Assembly: GCF_002102155.1 (NCBI RefSeq)
Contig: NZ_LQOU01000019.1
Coordinates: 1-64,000, forward strand
DNA length: 64,000 nucleotides
DNA from: Mycobacterium europaeum
Lineage (GTDB): Bacteria; Actinomycetota; Actinomycetes; Mycobacteriales; Mycobacteriaceae
Direction of reading: 5' to 3'
The first letter of the stretch is position 1. Every line of letters starts with the position of its first letter. The notes beneath the pieces were generated by a model that saw only the letters and a program-made list of their open reading frames with translations, did no database searches and was not told where the DNA came from. Below, piece by piece: positions 56,948 through 64,000 of this stretch. The translations under genes were made by a program, and so were the position numbers.

Positions 56948-57793
56948 ATGCGAACAGAACTTCCCGCCGAGCGCTTGCAGCGCCGACTCGGCGCCGAACC
57001 GGCCGCAGAGCCCGACGCCGCGGAGCCGACGGCGGCCGGGCCGGCGGCCGACGAGGACCAGAATTCGCTGCTGCCGCGATGGCTGCCCGCCGCGTCCCCG
57101 GAGCGCGGCTGGCTGGCCAGCCTGCGCGCCGACCCGGGGCGTGCCGGCGCGATCGGGCTGGCGATCGTGGCCGCGCTGGCCGTGCTCGTCACGGTGTTCA
57201 CGCTGCTGAGGGATCGGCCGGCGCCGGTGATGTCGGCCAAACTGCCGCCGGTCGAGAAGGCGTCGACGACGAGCCCCAGATCGTCGGCCAGCCCCGGCGC
57301 CGGCCCCGAGCGGCCCGTGGTGGTCAGCGTGGTCGGCCTGGTGCACAGCCCCGGACTGGTGACCCTGGCGCCCGGGGCGCGAGTCGCGGACGCGCTGCAG
57401 GCCGCGGGCGGCGCCGTCAGCGGGGCGGACACCATCGGACTGAACATGGCGCGCCCGCTCGGCGACGGGGAGCAGCTCGTCGTCGGGCTCGCCCCCGTCC
57501 CCGGGCAGCCGGCGGCGTTGGGCAGCTCCGTGGCGTCGGGCCCCACCGCGACGTCGAAGCCGCCGCGGGCAGGGGCCGGACCGGTGAAGCCGAAGGCGGG
57601 CGAGGTGCTCGACCTCAACACCGCCAGCGTGGAGGACTTGGACGGCCTGCCGGGCGTCGGGCCGGTCACGGCCGCCGCGATCGTCGCCTGGCGACAGGCG
57701 AACGGCAAGTTCACCAGCGTCGATCAGCTGGCCGACGTCGACGGCATCGGTCCGGCGCGGCTGGAGAAGTTGCGCGCACTGGTCCGTGTCTGA
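56948..57793 (+). CDS. comEA: ComEA-like DNA-binding membrane protein
   Basis: This 281-residue protein has a cytoplasmic N-terminus rich in Ala/Glu, one membrane helix (about 74-95), an SLBB domain (about 118-180: VVVSVVGLVHSPGLVTLAPGARV) and a C-terminal double helix-hairpin-helix DNA-binding domain (about 216-280: LNTASVEDLDGLPGVGPVTA). ComEA binds incoming DNA at the cell surface in naturally competent bacteria. With comEC 5 bases downstream this is the usual competence pair, although natural competence is not established for mycobacteria. Confidence 0.93.
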   Translation: MRTELPAERLQRRLGAEPAAEPDAAEPTAAGPAADEDQNSLLPRWLPAASPERGWLASLRADPGRAGAIGLAIVAALAVLVTVFTLLRDRPAPVMSAKLPPVEKASTTSPRSSASPGAGPERPVVVSVVGLVHSPGLVTLAPGARVADALQAAGGAVSGADTIGLNMARPLGDGEQLVVGLAPVPGQPAALGSSVASGPTATSKPPRAGAGPVKPKAGEVLDLNTASVEDLDGLPGVGPVTAAAIVAWRQANGKFTSVDQLADVDGIGPARLEKLRALVRV

Positions 57794-57798
57794 CGCCC

Positions 57799-59394
57799 GT
57801 GCACGGTTCCGCCCTCGTCGAACCGGGCGCGCCGCGCGTCGACGCCCGCCTGGTGCCGGCCGCCGTCACCTGCTGGGTGGTGACCGCCGCCGGCATCTGG
57901 TGGCCGATCGGCCGGGCGGTGGCCGCCTGCTGCGTCGTGTTGGCCGCCGCCTCCGGCGCGCTGGCGTGGCATGCCGCGCGCAGGGGGCGGGGAGCCGCCG
58001 GGCGGCTGCGAGCCGTCAGCACCGGCCTGGCCGCGGTCGGGGTCGTGGGGGCGGGGTTCGGATTCGCGGTCGCGCTGCGCGCCGAAGCGGTCGATCGCCA
58101 CCCGATCACCGCGGCGTTCGGAACCGCCGCCCCGGTGACGGTCACCCCCACCGAGAGCCCGGTGGCGTTGAGCCGCGGCCGGCTCATGTTTCGCGCCACG
58201 CTGCAGCGGTTGCGCGACGCCCCGCTGTCCGGTCGCGTCGTCGTCTTCGGCCGCGCGTCGGACATGGAATCGGAAGCCGACGGACTGATGGTGGGCCGGC
58301 CGCTGCGATTCACCGCGCGGGTCGGCCGGCCCACCCGCCGCGACCTCACCGTCGCGGTGCTCAACGCGTCGGGCCGGCCGGCCCTGGGCACCGCCGGCGC
58401 CGTGCAGCGGGCCGCCCACACGGTGCGCGGCCGGTTCGCCGCCGCCGTTCGGGGCACGCTGTCGGTCGAGCAGGCGGCGATGCTGCCCGCCCTGGTGCTG
58501 GGGGACACCTCGGCGGTCACCCCCGAGACCGACCGCGACTTCCGCGCGGCGGGCATGACGCACCTGATGGCGGTGTCGGGCGCCAACGTGACGATCGTGT
58601 GTGCGGCCGTCCTGTTCTCGGCGCGGTTGATCGGCCCGCGACCGGCCGTCGTCCTCGCCGGGCTGACGCTCGTCGCGTTCGTCGTCCTCGTGCAGCCGAC
58701 GGCGAGCGTGTTGCGCGCGGCCGTGATGGGCGCGATCGCGCTGGCCGGGATGCTGTTCTCGCGGCGGCGCCAAGCCATCCCCGCGGTCAGCGCCACGGTG
58801 CTGGGACTGCTGGCGATAGCCCCGCAGCTCGCCGTCGACGTGGGCTTCGCGCTGTCCGTGGCCGCGACGGCCGCGCTGGTCGTCATCGCCCCGGTCTGGT
58901 CGCGGCGCCTGGTGAGCCGGGGCTGCCCCAGGCCGCTCGCCGACGCCCTGGCGGTCGCCGCGACCGCGCACGTGGTGACCGCTCCGCTGGTGGCCGGCAT
59001 CTCCGGGCGCGTCAGCCTGGTGGCGGTGGGCGCCAACCTCGCGGCAGCCCCGGTGATAGCGCCGATCACCGTGCTGGGCAGCGCGGCGGCGGTGTTGAGC
59101 GTGCCGTGGCCGACTGGCGCCCAGCTGCTGATCCGTTTCACCGGCCCCGAACTGTGGTGGGTGGTGCGGGTGGCGCACTGGTCGGCCGGCGCGCCCGCGG
59201 CGACGGTGCCCGTCCCCGCCGGGGTACCCGGAGTGCTGCTGGTCGCGGGCGCGACCACGCTGATCGTCGTCGTGGTCACCCGGCTGCGCGGGCGCCGCCG
59301 GTTCGGCGCCGCGGTCGGCCTGGCCGCACTGACGGTTGTGCTGTGCGCGCTGGCCTGGTGGTTGTCCGCGGCCCTGGATCCCCGGGCGGCATAG
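57799..59394 (+). CDS. comEC: ComEC/Rec2 competence-type channel, short form
   Basis: This 531-residue polytopic membrane protein has the Competence domain (about 215-480) with motifs LVLGDTSAVTPETDRDFRAAG and THLMAVSGANV. It lacks the C-terminal metallo-beta-lactamase nuclease domain present in the B. subtilis protein. The start is a GTG at 57799, 5 bases after comEA; the frame is open far upstream but overlaps comEA. It would form the DNA channel across the inner membrane, if functional. Confidence 0.92.
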   Translation: MHGSALVEPGAPRVDARLVPAAVTCWVVTAAGIWWPIGRAVAACCVVLAAASGALAWHAARRGRGAAGRLRAVSTGLAAVGVVGAGFGFAVALRAEAVDRHPITAAFGTAAPVTVTPTESPVALSRGRLMFRATLQRLRDAPLSGRVVVFGRASDMESEADGLMVGRPLRFTARVGRPTRRDLTVAVLNASGRPALGTAGAVQRAAHTVRGRFAAAVRGTLSVEQAAMLPALVLGDTSAVTPETDRDFRAAGMTHLMAVSGANVTIVCAAVLFSARLIGPRPAVVLAGLTLVAFVVLVQPTASVLRAAVMGAIALAGMLFSRRRQAIPAVSATVLGLLAIAPQLAVDVGFALSVAATAALVVIAPVWSRRLVSRGCPRPLADALAVAATAHVVTAPLVAGISGRVSLVAVGANLAAAPVIAPITVLGSAAAVLSVPWPTGAQLLIRFTGPELWWVVRVAHWSAGAPAATVPVPAGVPGVLLVAGATTLIVVVVTRLRGRRRFGAAVGLAALTVVLCALAWWLSAALDPRAA

Positions 59395-59420
59395 TCGGTC
59401 CGTCGTGACACCATCGTGGG

Positions 59421-60398
59421 GTGAGCGAGGATTCGCCGTTGCACCTGGTCCTGGGTGACGAGGAGTTGCTGGTCGAGCGGGCGGTGGCCGACGTGTTGCG
59501 CTCGGCGCGCCGGCGGGCCGGCCCGCAAAACGAGGCCGACGTTCCGGTCAGCCGAATGCGGGCGGGCGACGTCAGCACCTACGAGCTCGCCGAACTGCTG
59601 AGCCCGTCGCTGTTCGGCGACGAGCGCATCGTCGTGCTGGAGGCCGCCGGCGAAGCGGGCAAGGAAGCGGCCGCGGTGATCGCCTCCGCCGCCGCGGACG
59701 TGCCGTTGGGCACGATGCTGGTGGTCGTGCATTCCGGCGGCGGGCGCGCCAAGGCGCTGACCACCGAGCTGCAATCACTGGGCGCGGTCGTGCATCCGTG
59801 CGCGCGGATCACCAAGGCCAGCGAGCGGGTCGACTTCGTGCGCAAGGAGTTTCGTGCGCTGCGGGTCAAGGTCGACGAGGACACCGTGGCCGCGATGCTG
59901 GACGCGGTCGGCTCCGACGTGCGGGAGCTGGCGGCCGCCTGTTCGCAGCTGGTCGCCGACACCGGCGGGGTCGTCGATGTCGCCGCCGTCCGCCGCTACC
60001 ACAGCGGCAAAGCCGAGGTGAAGGGGTTCGACATCGCCGACAAGGCGGTGGCCGGCGACGTCGCGGGCGCCGCCGAGGCGCTGCGGTGGGCGATGATGCG
60101 GGGCGAGCCGCTGGTGGTGCTGGCCGACGCGCTCGCCGAAGCGGTCCACACGATCGGCCGGGTCGGGCCGCTGTCGGGCGATCCCTATCGGCTGGCCTCC
60201 CAGCTGGGGATGCCGCCGTGGCGGGTGCAGAAGGCCCAGAAGCAGGCGCGGTATTGGTCGCGTGACAGTGTGGCGGCGGCGATGAAGGTGGTGGCGGCGC
60301 TCAACGCCAACGTCAAAGGGGCGGTGGCAGACGCCGACTACGCGTTGGAGTCGGCGGTACGGAAGGTGGCCGAGCTGGCCGCCCACCGGGGTCGGTGA
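59421..60398 (+). CDS. holA: DNA polymerase III delta subunit
   Basis: This 325-residue clamp-loader subunit (Rv2413c type) opens [21 protein letters not shown], typical of HolA, and has the C-terminal collar region ([14 protein letters not shown]). It opens the beta clamp within the clamp loader. GTG at 59421. It follows comEC and converges on rpsT, an order conserved in many bacteria. The sequence TGAGC...GCTCA around its stop is a weak shared hairpin. Confidence 0.95.
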   Translation: MSEDSPLHLVLGDEELLVERAVADVLRSARRRAGPQNEADVPVSRMRAGDVSTYELAELLSPSLFGDERIVVLEAAGEAGKEAAAVIASAAADVPLGTMLVVVHSGGGRAKALTTELQSLGAVVHPCARITKASERVDFVRKEFRALRVKVDEDTVAAMLDAVGSDVRELAAACSQLVADTGGVVDVAAVRRYHSGKAEVKGFDIADKAVAGDVAGAAEALRWAMMRGEPLVVLADALAEAVHTIGRVGPLSGDPYRLASQLGMPPWRVQKAQKQARYWSRDSVAAAMKVVAALNANVKGAVADADYALESAVRKVAELAAHRGR

Positions 60399-60411
60399 GC
60401 GCGGGCCGGGC

Positions 60412-60672
60412 TCAGAGCTTGTTGAGCGCTCGCGCCAGGGCCGACTTCTTGTTGGCCGCCTGATTCTTGTGGATCACGCCCTTGCTGGCGGCCTTGTCCA
60501 GCTTGCGGGTGGTCGCCGCCAGCAACTCGGTGGCCTTCTCCTTGTCGCCGGCGTGAGTGGCCTCGCGGAACGCACGAACGGCGGTGCGAAGCGAAGACTT
60601 CACCGACTTGTTGCGCAGGCGAGCGCGCTCGTTGGTGCGGTTGCGCTTCTGCTGCGACTTGATGTTGGCCAC
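60412..60672 (-). CDS. rpsT: 30S ribosomal protein S20
   Basis: This 86-residue, strongly basic helical protein ([21 protein letters not shown]) is S20, which binds 16S rRNA early in assembly. The start is a GTG. It stands alone, with its own promoter at 60739-60768, and converges on holA with a 13-base gap. Confidence 0.98.
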   Translation of the reverse strand: MANIKSQQKRNRTNERARLRNKSVKSSLRTAVRAFREATHAGDKEKATELLAATTRKLDKAASKGVIHKNQAANKKSALARALNKL

Positions 60673-60738
60673 GCTTCTTAGTTCCTTACTCCGATTCGAC
60701 GATTGTTGGGGCGCCGGAAATCACCACAGCGACTGCCC

Positions 60739-60768
60739 AGGTTATCAGTCGGTTACGTTTTCTCCCAA
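60739..60768 (-). promoter_or_regulatory. rpsT promoter (TTGGGA-N18-TAACCT)
   Basis: On the minus strand TTGGGA (60768-60763) and TAACCT (60744-60739) have an 18-base spacer. The start would be near 60732, giving a leader of about 60 bases before rpsT. Confidence 0.55.
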
Positions 60769-60819
60769 AACGGGAACCCGTGGCCTGCCACAACGCCAAT
60801 TTGAGGCAGCATCTGAAAA

Positions 60820-62493
60820 GTGAGTCTTCCGAGCCAGCTCGAGGAAAACAGGCGGGGGTTGCGTGCTGCGCGCGCCGAGCGCATCTTCGGCGGGTACAAC
60901 TCGTCGTCGGACGTCTATTCGATGGCCTTCGACGAAATGTTCGACGCGCAGGGCGCCGTTCGGGGGCCCTACAAAGGCATCTACGCCGAGCTTGCGCCGT
61001 CGGACGCCTCGGAGCTCAAGGCGCGCGCCGATGCTCTGGGTCGCGCCTTCCTCGACCAGGGCATCACGTTCTCGCTGTCGGGCCAGGAGCGGCCTTTTCC
61101 GCTCGACCTGGTCCCGCGGGTGATCTCCGCCGCGGAGTGGAGCCGGTTGGAGCGCGGCATCATCCAGCGTGTCAAGGCGCTCGAGATGTATCTCGACGAC
61201 ATCTACGGCGATCAGGAGATCCTGAACGACGACATCATCCCCCGCCGGCTGATCACGTCGTGCGAGCATTTCCACCGCCAGGCGATGGGCATCGTCCCGC
61301 CCAACGGCGTCCGCATCCACGTCGCCGGCATCGACCTGATCCGTGACGAGAAGGGCAATTTTCGCGTCCTCGAGGACAACCTGCGCTCGCCGTCAGGTGT
61401 GTCGTACGTCATGGAGAACCGGCGGACCATGGCGCGGGTCTTCCCGAACCTGTTCGCCACGCACCGGGTGCGTGCGGTCGACGACTACGCGTCGCACCTG
61501 CTGCGTGCCCTGCGCAATTCCGCGGCCACCAACGAGGCCGACCCGACGGTGGTGGTGCTGACCCCCGGGGTGTACAACTCCGCGTACTTCGAGCACTCGC
61601 TGCTCGCCCGCCAGATGGGCGTCGAGCTGGTCGAAGGCCGCGACCTGTTCTGCCGGGACAACCAGGTCTACATGCGCACCACGGACGGCGAGGTGCAGGT
61701 CGACGTCATCTACCGGCGTATCGATGACGCCTTTTTGGACCCGCTGCAGTTCCGCGCCGACTCGGTGCTGGGGGTGGCCGGCCTGGTCAACGCCGCACGG
61801 GCCGGGAATGTGGTCATCTCCAGCGCGATCGGCAACGGTGTGGGCGACGACAAGCTCGTCTACACCTATGTGCCGACGATGATCGAGTACTACCTGGGGG
61901 AGAAGCCGCTGCTGGCCAACGTCGAGACGTATCGGTGCTGGCTCGACGACGAACGCGAAGAGGTGCTGGACCGGATCGACGAATTGGTGCTCAAGCCGGT
62001 CGAGGGGTCCGGCGGCTACGGCATCGTGTTCGGGCCCGAAGCATCCGACAAAGAGTTGGCCACCATGGCCAAGAAGATCCACGAGGATCCGCGCAGCTGG
62101 ATCGCCCAGCCGATGATGGAGCTCTCGACCGTGCCGACGCAGATCGGGAACACCCTGGCGCCGCGGTACGTCGACCTGCGGCCGTTCGCGGTGAACGACG
62201 GCGAGGAGGTGTGGGTGCTGCCCGGCGGGCTGACCCGGGTGGCCCTGGTGGAGGGCTCGCGGGTGGTCAACTCCAGTCAGGGCGGTGGCTCGAAGGACAC
62301 CTGGGTGCTGGCATCGCGCGGGTCGGACAGCGACCGGGAGCTCGGCGCGGCCGAAGTTTTGCGCTCGCTGCCGGAATCCATTCCCGACCCGGCGCTCGAC
62401 GGTGGGCAACGGTTGTCGCAAACCCAATCGCAGCCCACCGAGTCGCCCCAGGAACAGCAGCTGCAGCAGCAACAACGCCGGGGGAAGCGCTGA
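60820..62493 (+). CDS. Circularly permuted ATP-grasp type 2 protein (Rv2411c type)
   Basis: This 557-residue protein has motifs of the DUF404/407 ATP-grasp family: FDEMFDAQGAVRGPY, GIDLIRDEKGNFRVLEDN (Mg/ATP binding) and LKPVEGSGGYGIVFG. It ends in a Gln-rich tail. Such enzymes are predicted to form peptide (amide) bonds. It is the first of three genes with 1-base overlaps, together with an alpha-E protein and a transglutaminase-like protein, a triad found in many bacteria whose product is unknown. GTG at 60820, with a weak Shine-Dalgarno (GAGG, about 60803). Confidence 0.92.
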   Translation: MSLPSQLEENRRGLRAARAERIFGGYNSSSDVYSMAFDEMFDAQGAVRGPYKGIYAELAPSDASELKARADALGRAFLDQGITFSLSGQERPFPLDLVPRVISAAEWSRLERGIIQRVKALEMYLDDIYGDQEILNDDIIPRRLITSCEHFHRQAMGIVPPNGVRIHVAGIDLIRDEKGNFRVLEDNLRSPSGVSYVMENRRTMARVFPNLFATHRVRAVDDYASHLLRALRNSAATNEADPTVVVLTPGVYNSAYFEHSLLARQMGVELVEGRDLFCRDNQVYMRTTDGEVQVDVIYRRIDDAFLDPLQFRADSVLGVAGLVNAARAGNVVISSAIGNGVGDDKLVYTYVPTMIEYYLGEKPLLANVETYRCWLDDEREEVLDRIDELVLKPVEGSGGYGIVFGPEASDKELATMAKKIHEDPRSWIAQPMMELSTVPTQIGNTLAPRYVDLRPFAVNDGEEVWVLPGGLTRVALVEGSRVVNSSQGGGSKDTWVLASRGSDSDRELGAAEVLRSLPESIPDPALDGGQRLSQTQSQPTESPQEQQLQQQQRRGKR

Positions 62494-63470
62494 TGCTGGC
62501 CCGTAACGCCGAGGCGTTGTTCTGGATCGGGCGCTATGTCGAGCGCGCCGACGACACGGCGCGCATTCTCGACGTGGTCCTGCACCAGTTGCTCGAGGAT
62601 TCCAGCGTCGACCCCGACCAGGCGTCCCGCCTGCTGCTGCGGGTGCTCGGCATCGATCCCCCCACCCACGACCTCGACGTGTGGTCGTTGACCGACCTGG
62701 TGGCCTTCAGCACCAACGCTTCCGGGGGTTCGTCGATCGTCGACGCCGTCACGGCGGCGCGGGAAAACGCCAAGTCGGCCCGGGAGGTGACGTCCAGCGA
62801 GATCTGGGAGTGCCTGAACACCACCTACCACGCCCTGCCCGAACGCGAGCGGGCCGCCAAACGCCTTGGGCCGCACGAGTTCCTGTCGTACATCGAGGGC
62901 CGGGCGGCCATGTTCGCCGGGCTGGCCGACTCGACGCTGTCCCGCGACGACGGGTATCGCTTCATGGTGCTGGGCCGCGCGATCGAGCGGGTCGACATGA
63001 CGGTGCGGTTGTTGCTGTCCCGGGTGGGCGACAGCGCGTCGTCACCGGCATGGGTGACGCTGTTGCGCTCCGCGGGCGCGCACGACACCTATCTGCGCAC
63101 CTACCGCGGCGTACTGGATGCCGGCCGGGTCGTCGAGTTCATGATGCTGGACCGGCTTTTCCCGCGTTCGGTGTTCTATTCGCTGCGGCTGGCCGAACAC
63201 AACCTCGACGAACTGCTGCACAACCGGCAGAGCCGGGTCGGCGCCACCGGGGAGGCGCAGCGGTTGCTCGGGCAGGCCCGCAGCGAACTGGAGTTCGTGC
63301 AGCCCGGGGTGCTGCTGGAGTCCTTGGAGTTCCGCCTGGCCGGGCTGCAGCGAACATGTCGCGAGGTGGGAGAAGCGTTGTCGGTCCAGTACTTTCACGT
63401 CACGCCATGGGTGGCGTGGTCGGACGCCGGTGATCGGGCCCGGCTGGTCGGCCGGCCGGGGGACAACTGA
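62493..63470 (+). CDS. Alpha-E (DUF403) domain protein (Rv2410c type)
   Basis: This 325-residue all-helical protein begins MLARNAEALFWIGRYVERADDTARIL, the hallmark of the alpha-E family. Its conserved Glu/Arg residues are thought to form a ligand site; its role is as partner of the ATP-grasp and transglutaminase proteins. The ATG shares one base with the upstream stop (TGATG), so translation is coupled. The earlier open frame is ignored. Confidence 0.92.
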   Translation: MLARNAEALFWIGRYVERADDTARILDVVLHQLLEDSSVDPDQASRLLLRVLGIDPPTHDLDVWSLTDLVAFSTNASGGSSIVDAVTAARENAKSAREVTSSEIWECLNTTYHALPERERAAKRLGPHEFLSYIEGRAAMFAGLADSTLSRDDGYRFMVLGRAIERVDMTVRLLLSRVGDSASSPAWVTLLRSAGAHDTYLRTYRGVLDAGRVVEFMMLDRLFPRSVFYSLRLAEHNLDELLHNRQSRVGATGEAQRLLGQARSELEFVQPGVLLESLEFRLAGLQRTCREVGEALSVQYFHVTPWVAWSDAGDRARLVGRPGDN

Positions 63471-64000
63471 TGTGGCGGCTGCGGGTGGTGCACACCACCG
63501 GTTACGCCTACCAGTCGCCGGTCACCGCCTCCTACAACGAAGCGCGGCTGACCCCGCGGTCGAACTCCAGGCAGAATGTCATCCTCAATCGCGTCGAAAC
63601 CATCCCCGCGACCCGCTCATACCGCTACGTCGACTATTGGGGCACGGCCGTAACGGCTTTCGATCTGCACGCGCCGCACTCCGACCTCACGGTGACGTCG
63701 TCCTCGGTGGTCGAAACCGAGGGACCCGAATCGCCGGTGACCGACGTCGACTGGAGCGACCTGCGTTCGGAGGCGGTGATCGATCGGTTCGACGAATTGC
63801 TCCGCCCCACCGCGCACACCCCGGCGAGCAAGAAGGTCGGGTCCGTGGCGAAGAAGATCGCCAAGTCCCACCGGCCCGTCGAGGCCGTGGCCGCCGTGGC
63901 CCACTGGGTGCGCGGCGAGCTGGACTATCTCCCGGGAACCACCAGCGTGCGCTCGTCGGGGCTGGACGCGCTGAACGAGGGCAAGGGCGTCTGCCAGGAC
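63470..64000 (+). CDS. Transglutaminase-like cysteine protease family protein (Rv2409c type), 5' part
   Basis: The first 177 residues are visible before the window ends. The ATG at 63470 shares one base with the stop of the alpha-E gene (TGATG). The N-terminus MWRLRVVHTTGYAYQSPV and the conserved ARLTPR match the bacterial transglutaminase-like N-terminal domain. The last visible residues, GVCQD, contain the catalytic Cys (residue 175) at the expected place before the missing His and Asp. It should act on peptides, possibly cleaving or modifying the product of the ATP-grasp enzyme. Confidence 0.92.
   Translation, partial: MWRLRVVHTTGYAYQSPVTASYNEARLTPRSNSRQNVILNRVETIPATRSYRYVDYWGTAVTAFDLHAPHSDLTVTSSSVVETEGPESPVTDVDWSDLRSEAVIDRFDELLRPTAHTPASKKVGSVAKKIAKSHRPVEAVAAVAHWVRGELDYLPGTTSVRSSGLDALNEGKGVCQD

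Overview
The window is a high-GC actinobacterial chromosome segment from a slow-growing Mycobacterium, most likely of the M. avium complex or a close relative. Much of the gene order is that of the M. tuberculosis block Rv2450c to Rv2409c: rpfE, trans-enoyl-reductase-like gene, valS, folC, DUF4233 gene, ndk, rne, rplU, rpmA, obg, proB; then nadE, a small membrane protein, rbsK, cyclase-like gene, MscS channel, proA, moxR, VWA gene, nadD, rsfS, gpgP, octT, degV; then comEA, comEC, holA, rpsT, an ATP-grasp gene, an alpha-E gene and a transglutaminase-like gene. Species assignment rests on protein resemblance and gene order from memory. No tRNA, rRNA, CRISPR or insertion sequence was seen.

Two accessory blocks break this backbone. 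Block 1 (13256-17759) holds a DUF5313 membrane protein, a MarR and a TetR regulator, a cytochrome P450 divergent from the TetR gene across a perfect palindrome, a class II sirtuin and an isochorismatase-fold hydrolase. Block 2 (32389-56754) lies between degV and comEA, where M. tuberculosis has eis. It holds an MmpS/MmpL pair, an NAD(P)-dependent dehydrogenase, a cluster matching the trehalose polyphleate (TPP) locus (PE/Chp2-like acyltransferase, mmpL10-like transporter, papA3-like acyltransferase and a divergent 3661-residue bimodular PKS), then a flavin/F420-type oxidoreductase and two acyl-CoA dehydrogenases. The fatty-acyl-AMP ligase gene (fadD23) usual for the TPP locus is not in the window.

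The PKS reads KS-AT-KR-ACP / KS-AT-DH-ER-KR-ACP with two malonyl-type AT domains. One partly and one fully reducing step, used iteratively, would give the four-carbon CH=CH-CH2-CH2 repeat of phleic acids, but module 1 has no dehydratase. Another notable unit is a membrane cyclase-like protein whose catalytic residues are degraded, translationally coupled to an MscS channel whose cyclic-nucleotide-binding domain has also lost its phosphate-binding residues.

Regulatory reading: many transcription units start with a TANNNT -10 box 6 to 8 bases upstream of ATG/GTG, the signature of leaderless mycobacterial transcripts (trans-enoyl-reductase-like gene, valS, ndk, marR, tetR, rbsK, proA, nadD, comEA). 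Strong hairpins follow rpfE, rpmA, nadE and the VWA gene.
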